NCBI GenBank assembly: GCA_026193125.1 | Contig: JAPHSC010000371.1 | Coordinates: 1 to 23,872, forward strand | Direction of reading: 5' to 3' | Length of the DNA stretch: 23,872 nucleotides | From: Gammaproteobacteria bacterium | Lineage (GTDB): Bacteria; Pseudomonadota; Gammaproteobacteria; Steroidobacterales; BM003 | Shown here: positions 8,412 to 16,161 of the stretch, piece after piece | How positions within the stretch are numbered: the stretch's first letter is position 1 | Layout: every line of letters starts with the position of its first letter | Position numbers and translations under genes: made by a program | The notes under the pieces: generated by a model | What the model was told of the DNA's origin: nothing | The model's database searches: none | The model's input: the letters and a program-made list of their open reading frames with translations, nothing else

Positions 8412-8774
8412 TTAGCCCTGCTCGCGTGCGGCAAGTTCTTCCTTGAGGATTGGTGCGCCCAGCGAGCAAGACTGGATGCCGATTGCGCTGACCAGTTGCA
8501 GCACCGTCATGATTTCCTCCTTCGTGGCGCCCTGATCAAGCGCCCCGCGAATGTGACGCCGCACACCCGGTGCATACATGTGTGTGCAGGCCGCGTTGAC
8601 CGCGAGGAAGAGGAATTCGATGGTTTTTCTGTCAAGCACCCCGGTGCGCATGGGTAGTGTTCCCATGTCCATGAACTTCTCCGTCCACAGTGGATCGAAC
8701 TCCGCGAACTCGTCCCAAGCCTCATTCCAGTTACCTGACTGGCGCATGTGATCTGTAATTGGTGTTTTGCTCAT
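8412..8774 (-). CDS. Carboxymuconolactone decarboxylase-fold protein (AhpD-like family)
   Basis: A 120-residue protein starting at ATG 8774. An upstream AGGG six bases away supports this start; extension to 8840 adds only non-family sequence. The all-helical CMD fold shows in LDRKTIEFLFLAVNAAC followed by HIRGALDQGATKEEIMTVLQL. AhpD-type members have Glu, a CxxC pair and a His; here only the first Cys remains (ACTHMY) and the second is Met, so thiol peroxidase activity is unlikely. Gamma-carboxymuconolactone decarboxylases lack the pair, and many family members are of unknown function. It converges on the second aminotransferase with a 23-base gap and is probably transcribed alone. The 8775-9038 region upstream holds no gene or hairpin that I can support. 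Confidence 0.85.
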   Translation of the reverse strand: MSKTPITDHMRQSGNWNEAWDEFAEFDPLWTEKFMDMGTLPMRTGVLDRKTIEFLFLAVNAACTHMYAPGVRRHIRGALDQGATKEEIMTVLQLVSAIGIQSCSLGAPILKEELAAREQG

Positions 8775-9038
8775 GGCTGCCCTCGAGTTGCTTTGGTTTT
8801 TCGACTCCAGCGGCGAGCATAACAAGCCACCGCCTGCCAAAGTTGCTAATACAGGACAATATTTTGATGATTCATGACAGGAATTGAGACGGGCCTGTCA
8901 TCCAGGGCGAGAGAATATGTGCGCCAGGGAACCTCTGAGCTGCTCATGAACATCGGAGCGCCTGGCAAGATCAGCCTTGAACCGCTCATGCATGCCGTTT
9001 CCTGGATTCCCGCCGGTACTGGTTATGCTGCATGCCTG

Positions 9039-9671
9039 TCAGGCCTTGGCGCTGGGCCGGGCCGAGACAGCCTGGTGCCAACGCTGTAAATGTTGGCAGG
9101 TCTCCGGAACGCGGATTTTGCACCAGCCGGCAAAATCGATAGTCACCTGGGTAGTGATATCGGCGACGCTGTAATGTTCACCCGCGACAAATTCATACTC
9201 GGCAAGTTGCTGATCGAAAGCCTCGAAAAATCTTTGCAGACCTGCCATTCCGCGCTCAGCCAGGGCCGGGATCTGGGGTACTCCGCCGTCCACACCCGGC
9301 AGGGCGTGGTCAACAAAAAATGGCAGTGTATTACGCACCACATCAGCGGCGTGGATCATCCCGCCCAATTCTGCCCTGCGGCTCCACATTTCGACCATGG
9401 CTTGCTCCAGCGCGCTGTGCCCAAACAGGGCAGGTTCCGGGTGCAAGACTTCCAGGTAGCGGCAAATGGCCAGTGACTCGCTGATGCAGGTACCGTCATC
9501 GAGTTCCAGCACCGGAACCGTGTGGGTGGGATTGCGACGTGCGAAGTCGGCATCGAACTGCGCCTGGCTGGCCAGGTCCACCTGCTCGAGGGGAATATGC
9601 AGTCCTTTCTCGGCCATAAAAATACGTACCCGCCTGGGGTTGGGGGCGCGCGGGTAGTCATACAGTTTCAT
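9039..9671 (-). CDS. Glutathione S-transferase family protein
   Basis: A 210-residue two-domain GST. The N-terminal thioredoxin-like domain (about residues 1-80) opens MKLYDYPRAPNPRRVRIF and contains the cis-Pro segment HTVPVLEL and the glutathione gamma-glutamyl contact DGTCISESLAICRYL. The C-terminal helical domain contains the capping motif YSVADITTQV. Where many GSTs place a catalytic Ser or Cys near residue 8-11, this one has APNP, so the catalytic residue is not obvious. ATG 9671 lies nine bases after AGGA; GTG 9677 is a less favoured start. It is the last gene of the Kef operon, two bases after the Nudix stop, so translation is probably coupled. Its likely role is conjugating glutathione to electrophiles, which matters because such adducts open Kef-type antiporters. 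Confidence 0.9.
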   Translation of the reverse strand: MKLYDYPRAPNPRRVRIFMAEKGLHIPLEQVDLASQAQFDADFARRNPTHTVPVLELDDGTCISESLAICRYLEVLHPEPALFGHSALEQAMVEMWSRRAELGGMIHAADVVRNTLPFFVDHALPGVDGGVPQIPALAERGMAGLQRFFEAFDQQLAEYEFVAGEHYSVADITTQVTIDFAGWCKIRVPETCQHLQRWHQAVSARPSAKA

Positions 9672-9673
9672 GC

Positions 9674-10267
9674 TCACGATTCCTCGACGGTCGTAATGGT
9701 CTGTCCCGCTGCGAGACGGTCCTTGCCGACGCCATCAAAAAAGGGCCGGGCCCTGAGCAGCCCGGCCAGTGTCTTGCCATCACGAATCTTGCCGTCTACC
9801 GCCATGCTCCAGGCTACCTCCCAGGGCAGCCAGTGGACCTCCAGCAATTCGTCATCCTCGGGCGCCCGTGCAACGGTCGTCAGATCGCGCGCCAGCCACA
9901 GGTGGATTACTTCGCAAAAGACACCGGGTGAGGAGACAACCTGCCCCAGAGAATGCCATTCCCGGGCGCTGACACCTGCCTCGTCCGCCAGTTCGCGGCG
10001 GGCGGTTTCTCGCGGTGGCTCCGCCTTGTCGACTTTTCCGGCGGGTAATTCCCACAACCAGCCCTTGACGGCATGGCGGTATTGCCTGAGCAGGCAGACG
10101 GACCCCTGCGCATCCAGTGCGACCACCGCGCTGCCTCCCGGGTGGCGGACCAGTTCCAGTTCCGTGACCACCCCGTTGGGGAGGGTGACCCGGCTGACGT
10201 CCAGCTGGACGATCTTTCCGGAATAGACTCTGCGAGTTTCCTCTGCGGTTTCGTTGTGCGGGCTCAT
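9674..10267 (-). CDS. Nudix hydrolase, ADP-ribose pyrophosphatase type
   Basis: A 197-residue Nudix protein. The Nudix box spans about residues 77-99 and begins GKVDKAEPPRETARREL; the glutamate pair reads Asp-Glu (LADEAGV), a mild deviation. The sequence before the box (VCLLRQYRHAVKGWLWELPAG) is characteristic of ADP-ribose pyrophosphatases (NudF-like), which split ADP-ribose into AMP and ribose-5-phosphate in the cytoplasm. Its ATG overlaps the channel stop by four bases (ATGA), and its stop lies two bases before the GST start, so it is tightly embedded in the operon. Function within the Nudix superfamily is inferred from the context around the box; other nucleoside diphosphate-linked substrates are possible. 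Confidence 0.9.
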   Translation of the reverse strand: MSPHNETAEETRRVYSGKIVQLDVSRVTLPNGVVTELELVRHPGGSAVVALDAQGSVCLLRQYRHAVKGWLWELPAGKVDKAEPPRETARRELADEAGVSAREWHSLGQVVSSPGVFCEVIHLWLARDLTTVARAPEDDELLEVHWLPWEVAWSMAVDGKIRDGKTLAGLLRARPFFDGVGKDRLAAGQTITTVEES

Positions 10268-11136
10268 TGTGTATCCGGCGGATTCAGGTTGCTGCCGCAG
10301 ACCCGGCAGTAGATGGCGTCAGCGTCGTGGCCGGTGATCTCGCACTGCGGACATATCTTTATGGCTGGTCTTCTTTGCCCCATGACCTGCCCCAGTTCTG
10401 CTGCGAATATGCCGGTAGGTACGGCGATGATGCCGTAACCCATGATCATGACCAGCGAGGCAATCGCCTGCCCCAGTGGCGTCTGCGGAGCGATGTCCCC
10501 GTAGCCGACCGTGGTCAGGGTGACGACGGCCCAGTAGACACTGGCAGGAATGCTGGTGAAACCGTGTTCCTCGCCTTCCACCAGGTACATGATGGATCCG
10601 CAAACTACCACCAGGATAAACACCGCATAGATAAACACCATGATCTTTCGGCGACTTGCATGCAGCGCTTCCATCAAGGCGTCGGCTTCCCCCACGTAAC
10701 GGGTGAGCTTGAGAATACGGAAGATGCGCAGAATACGAATGATGCGAATAATCAGCAGATAACTGGCGCCGTGTATAAACAACTCCAGATAGGAGGGCAG
10801 GATGGCCAGCAGGTCCACGATGCCGTAGAAGCTCCGCGCATAGGTGCGCCGGGTTTTCACACAGGCGAGCCGCAGCATGTACTCCAGCGTAAATAGCAGG
10901 GTGAATCCCCATTCCAGGTAGTAAAACCAGGTCGCATAGCGGAAGTTGAACTGATTTACGGTGCTCAACATCAGGGTCAATACACTGGCCAGGATGGCGA
11001 TGATCAACAGGACATCGAACAGCTTTCCCGCTGCCGTGTGGGTCTTGAAAATAATTATGAACAACCATTGCTGCCAGCGCGCGTCACCGGCATGGTGCCT
11101 GCCGTCGGCAAGCAGATGTTCAGGAAATGCTTTCAT
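10264..11136 (-). CDS. Voltage-gated-type potassium channel with C-terminal zinc ribbon
   Basis: A 290-residue inner-membrane channel of the six-helix family. The S4-like voltage sensor is arginine-repeated (LLIIRIIRILRIFRILKLTR), followed by the pore loop and the K+ selectivity filter TTVGYGD (about residues 208-214). The last ~35 residues contain CPQC and, 14 residues later, CRVC, a zinc-ribbon-like four-cysteine tail that is not part of the usual bacterial Kv core. ATG 11136 is preferred because AAGG lies about eight bases before it; TTG 11160 would add eight residues. It starts 58 bases after the Kef stop and overlaps the Nudix start by four bases. Likely role: controlled K+ flux, perhaps redox- or metal-tuned through the tail (inference). 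Confidence 0.93.
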   Translation of the reverse strand: MKAFPEHLLADGRHHAGDARWQQWLFIIIFKTHTAAGKLFDVLLIIAILASVLTLMLSTVNQFNFRYATWFYYLEWGFTLLFTLEYMLRLACVKTRRTYARSFYGIVDLLAILPSYLELFIHGASYLLIIRIIRILRIFRILKLTRYVGEADALMEALHASRRKIMVFIYAVFILVVVCGSIMYLVEGEEHGFTSIPASVYWAVVTLTTVGYGDIAPQTPLGQAIASLVMIMGYGIIAVPTGIFAAELGQVMGQRRPAIKICPQCEITGHDADAIYCRVCGSNLNPPDTQ

Positions 11137-11194
11137 TAATTCACCTTCGGTGATCTCCAACCGTGCTCATGTTAACCCCTCGGTTGTCCCTGGC

Positions 11195-13018
11195 CTATCC
11201 ATCACCGTCTGTTTTGCCAGGCTGGATCTCGTCGGACGCCCCGGGATGATTGGCCTCAGCCCTGGCGTCCGCCTCGAACAGCCGGCGCAGGTCCTCGGCT
11301 GCCTCCCTGGCGTCCTGGATCAGCTTGTGTTCGTCATGATGAATCGCCTGTTGCTGTACCAGTCTTTTCTCGTCATGCTCGCGGAAACGCTCTACCGTGT
11401 CGGCCGCTCTTTCCTCGGAGTCGCCCAGCCCGACCAACACCTGGCGGGCCAGCTCCAGGCTGGACAGAAAGGTATCGCGGATGAGTCCGGTTACGCCGAT
11501 ATCCATTAACAGGTGTGCGTGCTGCCGATTCCTGGCACGGGCGAAAATGGCCAGGTTGGGGAAGTGTTTTTTGCACAACTCAGCCAGCTTCAGCGAGGCC
11601 CCGCTATCGTCCAGGGCGATGATGATCATCCTGGCCTTGTCGGCGCCTGCCGAGCGTAACAATTCCAAACGTGTGGGATCGCCGTAATACACCCGGTTGC
11701 CAAAGCGACGCACGAAATCCACCTGGGCAACGCTGGACTCCAGCGCCGTGAAGCGCATTCCGCGCAGGGCCAATATGCGTCCGATTATTTGACCGAAGCG
11801 GCCAAAGCCGACGAGGATGACCGGGTTATCGGCGTCCTCAATTTCGTCATACTGGGGTGGTTGGGTCTTTTCCAGCAGGCGCGCCAACGGCCCCTCGTTG
11901 AAATTCACCAGTAACGGGGTGAGAACCATCGACAATGTGACCACCAGGAACAGGGTGCTTCCATGCTGCTGGGAAATAACCCCGAGCACGACCGAAGCGC
12001 CGAGTATCACGAAAGCGAATTCTCCACCCTGGCTGAGCAAGACCGCGAGGCGCCTGGACCGGTGCCAATCCAGACCCGACACTCGGCCCAGCACGAGCAG
12101 GACCAGGGTCTTGAGCAGCATCAGTCCGATCACCAGGCCCAGCACTGTGAACGGCGCCTGGATCAATACCTCTAGCTGTATGGACATGCCTACGGCGAGG
12201 AAAAACAGACCCAGCAGCAGAGCCTTGAAGGGTTCGATGGTGGCTTCAAGTTCATGACGGTACTCGGAGTCGGCCAGCATCACGCCCGCGATGAAGGCGC
12301 CCATGGCCATGGATACACCTACGTGCTCCATCAGGATGCCGGCAGCGAGTACCACCAGCAGGGCGGCGCCGGTAAAGATATCCGAAAAGGGTGCCACGGC
12401 CCGGAACAATGGCCGCAACAAATAGTGTCCGACAACCAGCAGCAGTACGACGGCGCCCAGCACCAGGGGTATCTGGGTGAGGGGACTGCCACCGCTCTCG
12501 CCGACTGGCGCCTCGGCAAACAGGTCGACCAGGGCCAGCATGGGGACGAAGGCCAGGTCCTGGAACAGCAGGATCGCAAAACCCGCCTTGCCGTGCAGGG
12601 TGGCCAGCTGTTTGCGTTCCCCCAGTAATTGCAGGACGAAGGCGGTGGAGGACAGGGCCAGTGACAGGCCTATCAGTATGGCGGGCCCCGGGGCCATGCC
12701 GAATTGCCAGGCCGCGAGGCTGAGCAATGAGCCGGTGATCAGCACCTGCGCGCTGCCGAGGCCAAAAATCGGTCCTCGCAACACCCACAGACGTTTGGGT
12801 TGCAGCTCAAGTCCGATAATAAACATCAGCAACACCACGCCGATTTCGGCGAAAGCGAAAATCTGATCCACGTTGGTAAATAGCCCCAGGACGGAGGGTC
12901 CGACAATCAGTCCCGCCGCCAGGTAGCCCAGGACCGACCCCAGTCCGAGGCGATTGAACAGCGGCACGCACACGATTGCCGCTACAAATAAAATCGCGAC
13001 TTGTTCAATTGAAAACAT
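11195..13018 (-). CDS. Kef-type potassium/proton antiporter (CPA2 family)
   Basis: A 607-residue KefB/KefC-like protein. Residues 1-380 form about 12-13 membrane helices of the CPA2 antiporter fold (LFQDLAFVPML, the typical LSQGGEFAFV). From about residue 395 there is a cytosolic RCK/KTN nucleotide-binding domain beginning VILVGFGRFGQIIGR, with DDSGASLKLAELCKKHFPNL later, and then a charged helical tail. E. coli KefB and KefC are held shut by glutathione and opened by glutathione adducts, releasing K+ and acidifying the cytoplasm during electrophile attack. It is the first gene of a four-gene minus-strand operon ending in a GST. No KefF/KefG-type ancillary oxidoreductase gene is visible beside it. 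The start ATG has a weak upstream site (GAGACC). I leave the symbol blank because KefB and KefC cannot be separated here. Confidence 0.93.
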   Translation of the reverse strand: MFSIEQVAILFVAAIVCVPLFNRLGLGSVLGYLAAGLIVGPSVLGLFTNVDQIFAFAEIGVVLLMFIIGLELQPKRLWVLRGPIFGLGSAQVLITGSLLSLAAWQFGMAPGPAILIGLSLALSSTAFVLQLLGERKQLATLHGKAGFAILLFQDLAFVPMLALVDLFAEAPVGESGGSPLTQIPLVLGAVVLLLVVGHYLLRPLFRAVAPFSDIFTGAALLVVLAAGILMEHVGVSMAMGAFIAGVMLADSEYRHELEATIEPFKALLLGLFFLAVGMSIQLEVLIQAPFTVLGLVIGLMLLKTLVLLVLGRVSGLDWHRSRRLAVLLSQGGEFAFVILGASVVLGVISQQHGSTLFLVVTLSMVLTPLLVNFNEGPLARLLEKTQPPQYDEIEDADNPVILVGFGRFGQIIGRILALRGMRFTALESSVAQVDFVRRFGNRVYYGDPTRLELLRSAGADKARMIIIALDDSGASLKLAELCKKHFPNLAIFARARNRQHAHLLMDIGVTGLIRDTFLSSLELARQVLVGLGDSEERAADTVERFREHDEKRLVQQQAIHHDEHKLIQDAREAAEDLRRLFEADARAEANHPGASDEIQPGKTDGDG

Positions 13019-13056
13019 AAGGTCTCATTTGGCTCTGAAGGTAAGTTACGACCTCG

Positions 13057-13066
13057 AGTATATACT
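13057..13066. promoter_or_regulatory. Palindrome, possible shared -10 of the divergent kef and NYN genes
   Basis: The perfect ten-base palindrome AGTATATACT lies in the 96-base divergent spacer. It reads TATACT, a good -10 match, on both strands. No good -35 was found at 16-18 bases on either side, so this is a weak promoter call. Confidence 0.25.
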
Positions 13067-13114
13067 GCCTTTTCAGGGTATGATTATCGCAGTATTGGCG
13101 AGCAGGAGATTGGC

Positions 13115-13921
13115 GTGGGTCAGGGAGACATCAGCAATATCGCGGTTTTCTGCGATTTTGAAAACGTGGCGCTGGGCGTGCGTGACGCTAAGTACGATCG
13201 ATTCGATATAGGCGTGGTGCTGGAACGGCTGCTGCTCAAGGGCAGTATCGTGGTCAAGAAGGCCTATTGCGACTGGGAACGCTACCGGGATTTTAAAGTG
13301 CCTATGCACGAGGCTGCCTTCGAGTTGATCGATATTCCGCATGTGCGTCAATCAGGCAAAAACTCCGCCGATATCAGGATGGTAGTGGATGCGCTGGATC
13401 TTTGTTACACGAAGTCGCATGTTGATACGTTTGCCATCATAAGTGGTGATTCTGATTTTTCTCCGCTGGTAAGCAAGCTGCGGGAAAACAATAAAGTCGT
13501 CATTGGCGTGGGTGTGAAAAATTCCACCTCCGACTTGCTCACGGCCAACTGTGACGAGTTCATTTTTTACGATGACCTGGTAAGACCGAAGGCGAAGAAA
13601 AAAACCCGCAGCCGCGGTGCTCGGACACCCAAGACGCCAAAGGCCAAGCTGACCAAGGAAGAGCAACTCATGCAGGACGCCTTCGACCTGGTATCCGAGA
13701 CCATATCTGCCCTGGCGGACGAGCGTGGTGGAGAGGGGAATATCTGGGGCTCCATGGTGAAACAGACCCTTAAGCGCCGGAAACCGGGTTTTAACGAGAG
13801 CTATTACGGCTTTGGCTCATTCAGTGAGTTACTGGAGGAGATGCAGACCCGGGGCAGTTTGAAACTGGAGCGCGACGAGCGTTCCGGTGGCTATATCGTG
13901 AAAGCGTGGGGTTCCGAATAG
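13115..13921 (+). CDS. NYN-domain (PIN-like) nuclease with C-terminal LOTUS-like domain
   Basis: A 268-residue protein from GTG 13115, preceded by AGGAG (13104-13108) at six bases. Residues 8-155 form a NYN/LabA-type PIN-like domain with the acidic residues expected of a metal-dependent RNase: D14 and N17 in VFCDFEN, D86 in NSADIRMVVDAL, and D112/D114 in IISGDSDFSPLV. A basic linker (about 158-180, rich in Lys/Arg/Pro) leads to residues 185-265, which look like an OST-HTH/LOTUS domain (IWGSMVKQTLKRRKPGFN ... SFSELLEEM ... GGYIV). LOTUS domains bind RNA, favouring G-rich or G-quadruplex RNA, so the predicted role is RNA binding and cleavage in the cytoplasm. No specific substrate is known to me for bacterial proteins of this architecture. 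It is divergent from kef and upstream of an alpha/beta-hydrolase-like gene. Confidence 0.9.
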   Translation: MGQGDISNIAVFCDFENVALGVRDAKYDRFDIGVVLERLLLKGSIVVKKAYCDWERYRDFKVPMHEAAFELIDIPHVRQSGKNSADIRMVVDALDLCYTKSHVDTFAIISGDSDFSPLVSKLRENNKVVIGVGVKNSTSDLLTANCDEFIFYDDLVRPKAKKKTRSRGARTPKTPKAKLTKEEQLMQDAFDLVSETISALADERGGEGNIWGSMVKQTLKRRKPGFNESYYGFGSFSELLEEMQTRGSLKLERDERSGGYIVKAWGSE

Positions 13922-13982
13922 GAGTGGCCGGGCGCTGCCGCGACGGCCGGCGGCGAATGCCGGGCAAGACCGGGAGTTGAGT

Positions 13983-14885
13983 GTGACTACCCCGCGTATC
14001 GTATTTGTGCCGGGCCAGAATCCCAAGCCTGAGCCAGGGCGTCACAAGCAGATGCTGTGGCGCTGCCTGCTGGAAGGGATACGCAGAGTCGATACCCATG
14101 TCTTTCACCAGTTGAGGGCCCAGCCGGAGATATTCTGCCTGGCAGATTGGAACGCCGATTTTTACCCTGATCAGCCGGCGGCCGAACCGCCCCAGGCCGC
14201 CATCGATGCTTTCCTTCGGACCCCCGTTTCGCAGGCCCCTGCCGATCAGGTCCAGCGATCGAACAGACGCATGATGCTGATGTTCGGGTTGGGAGATATG
14301 TTTCCTGGTCTGGCCAGGCGCATACCTGACCCGGAGATCAAGAACACCCTGCTTGAGGCATTGCGCTATTTCGAAAATCACGAGGGCAGGGCTGAGCAGG
14401 CACGTGCGCATTTTAGGCGGGTTGTACTCGGTGCCCTGGAGTCAAGGGGGCCGTTGCTGGTCATCGGTCACAGCCTGGGTGCGGTAATCGCTTTCGACGG
14501 CTTGTGGGAATCGTCTCACCTGTACTCTGACGCATGGAAAGTCGATGTATTCATGAGTCTGGGCAGTCCGCTGGGCAGCCGTTTTGTGCGCCGGCGCAGG
14601 CTGGGCGCCGGCCAGACTGATGTGGCCCGTTATCCAACCGGAATCAGGCGTTGGGTGAACATTGCTGCGGACGGTGATCACATTGCGCTAAACCGTCGTA
14701 TGGGCCAGCATTACCAGCGCATGCTGGAGCTGGGGCTGGTGAAAAATATTACCGATCACTGCAGCGGCGTACAGAATACCTTCGTGGATGACGAAGGCTG
14801 GAACCCTCATCGATCCTATGGTTATTTGTGCAGCCCGGTCACTGGCGGGGAAATTGTCGCCTGGTTGCGCGAACAGGATGAGTAA
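13983..14885 (+). CDS. Alpha/beta-hydrolase-like protein of unknown substrate
   Basis: About 300 residues from GTG 13983; GGGAG (13972-13976) lies six bases upstream, which favours this start over TTG 13977. The core reads LLVIGHSLGAVIAFDGLW, a nucleophile-elbow GxSxG motif with candidate serine S164, preceded by a hydrophobic strand. MSLGSPLG and a late histidine (WNPHRSYGYL) fit the lipase/esterase layout. The start, PRIVFVPGQNPKPEPG, looks like the oxyanion-side strand of lipase-like proteins. There is no signal peptide, so it is probably cytoplasmic. It lies 61 bases after the NYN gene and 90 bases before the secreted-protein start, so the three may share a transcript. I do not recognise a named family; esterase, lipase or a non-catalytic member are all possible. 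Confidence 0.75.
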   Translation: MTTPRIVFVPGQNPKPEPGRHKQMLWRCLLEGIRRVDTHVFHQLRAQPEIFCLADWNADFYPDQPAAEPPQAAIDAFLRTPVSQAPADQVQRSNRRMMLMFGLGDMFPGLARRIPDPEIKNTLLEALRYFENHEGRAEQARAHFRRVVLGALESRGPLLVIGHSLGAVIAFDGLWESSHLYSDAWKVDVFMSLGSPLGSRFVRRRRLGAGQTDVARYPTGIRRWVNIAADGDHIALNRRMGQHYQRMLELGLVKNITDHCSGVQNTFVDDEGWNPHRSYGYLCSPVTGGEIVAWLREQDE

Positions 14886-14975
14886 TTGAATGGATTGCGA
14901 CCTGGCTTGGCAGCCAGGGTAAATACACGAAGACTTCTATTGTGCAATACGCTGAACACGACGCTGGAGCCCGAA

Positions 14976-15578
14976 ATGACCCTGCAAACAAAACGCCTGA
15001 CCATGACGGTCATGACTACCCTGTTTTCCATTCTGGCTTTTGCCAGCCTGTCGGCGGAGGAGGCTGTCGAACGCACCATCGCCATCGTCCTGGACCTTGG
15101 GGATGACGCCGGTGTGCTAGACCTGGATTTCTCACCCTTTGATATGGCGGAAGGGGAGACCCGTACGGTTACCGGCCGGGACGGCGCTACGCTGTTGTTC
15201 AGCAAGCGCAACGGTGAAACGGTGCTCACGACAGGCGATGGCAAGGAGATCGTGCTGCCTGCCCCGCCGTCGAATTCCGGATCGCCCTCGGGTCATGCCA
15301 TGACCTGGGTGGAGGATGGAGCAGCAAATATTGATGTCGAGATGATGATCGATCAGCCTGCCGAGGGCTTGATGATATCAAGCGCACAAGCCCTGGACGA
15401 GTCTACCCGCGAGCGCATCCGTGAGGCGCTGAAGTCGGCTGGCATAGAGGACCCCGTCAATTTCATGGAACCCGGAACCCATACTGTATTTATTGAAAAT
15501 AGTGAGAGTGAGGGTCCCAATGGTGAGGTACGCGTTATCCGCGAGGAACGGATAATCAGGATTGAGGCCGAACGCTAG
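14976..15578 (+). CDS. Predicted secreted protein of unknown function
   Basis: A 200-residue protein from ATG 14976, with GGAG at 14966-14969 six bases upstream. The frame is open back to 14886 but that stretch looks non-coding. The N-terminus is a signal peptide (basic MTLQTKR, hydrophobic TVMTTLFSILAFASLS, then AEE), so export to the periplasm or beyond is likely. The mature part is acidic and rich in Asp, Glu and Gly, with beta-strand-like TRTVTGRDGATLLFSK, a Pro/Ser-rich middle and a charged end with repeated Arg/Glu. I recognise no domain. It follows the alpha/beta-hydrolase-like gene and precedes the OsmC gene; nothing in the neighbourhood fixes its role. Confidence 0.7.
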   Translation: MTLQTKRLTMTVMTTLFSILAFASLSAEEAVERTIAIVLDLGDDAGVLDLDFSPFDMAEGETRTVTGRDGATLLFSKRNGETVLTTGDGKEIVLPAPPSNSGSPSGHAMTWVEDGAANIDVEMMIDQPAEGLMISSAQALDESTRERIREALKSAGIEDPVNFMEPGTHTVFIENSESEGPNGEVRVIREERIIRIEAER

Positions 15579-15674
15579 TTTGATAGGCGTCAGGGTAAGT
15601 CCGGATTCGCCGCGAGGGTCTGAGGCTTTACAGTGGGACAGGGACGTTTGATGGCGCGTATAAGGAGTCGATGA

Positions 15675-16109
15675 ATGAGCGAGTTTCCTCATGAATACCT
15701 GGTCAGTGCCAGCGCTGCACCAGAGGGGGACGTGATTGTCAGTGGGTCGGGTCTCCCAGATATTCCCAGCGGGCCGCCCCCGCAGTTTGGCGGCAAACCT
15801 GGCCTGTGGTCGCCTGAGGACTTTATAACCGCGGCGGTCGCGGACTGTTTCATCTTGAGTTTCAGGGCAGTAGCCAGGGGCAGTCGCTTTGAGTGGTCCA
15901 ATCTGGAGTGCCATGTGAAGGGGATTCTGGAAAGGGTAGAGGGAGTCACGCGATTCACCCGTTTTGAAACCAGGGCGGTGCTGACAGTGCCCGAGGGAAG
16001 CGATCCGGACAAGGCCATCAGGTTGCTGGAAAAATCGGATAAGGTCTGCCTGGTTACTAATTCCCTGACGTCAGAGTCGCTGTTTGAAGCCGAGGTGTTG
16101 TTCGTCTGA
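15675..16109 (+). CDS. OsmC-family protein
   Basis: A 144-residue OsmC/Ohr-superfamily protein. ATG 15675 lies seven bases after AAGGAG (15662-15667). The two redox cysteines expected of the family are present: C58 in TAAVADCF and C124 in KVCLVTNSL. OsmC and Ohr proteins reduce organic hydroperoxides through this cysteine pair, often using lipoylated proteins as reductant. The motif CLVTNSL is closer to the OsmC side than to Ohr. The gene starts 96 bases after the secreted-protein stop and lies 52 bases before the SDR gene. Physiological role is probably thiol-based detoxification in the cytoplasm, in keeping with the GST/Kef operon nearby, but that link is inferred. Confidence 0.9.
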   Translation: MSEFPHEYLVSASAAPEGDVIVSGSGLPDIPSGPPPQFGGKPGLWSPEDFITAAVADCFILSFRAVARGSRFEWSNLECHVKGILERVEGVTRFTRFETRAVLTVPEGSDPDKAIRLLEKSDKVCLVTNSLTSESLFEAEVLFV

Positions 16110-16161
16110 CCGAAGGATTCATGGAACGGATCTTGCGGCGAAAGCTTACAGGAGTGTGATG

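Noticed and set aside
8874..9089. 71-codon plus-strand frame in the gap between the CMD and GST genes
   Set aside because: It overlaps the GST end, has no Shine-Dalgarno and no recognisable domain; composition looks like chance.
10319..11068. 249-codon frame on the minus strand inside the K+ channel
   Set aside because: Out of frame with the channel, which carries TTVGYGD and S4 motifs; no domain in the alternative frame.
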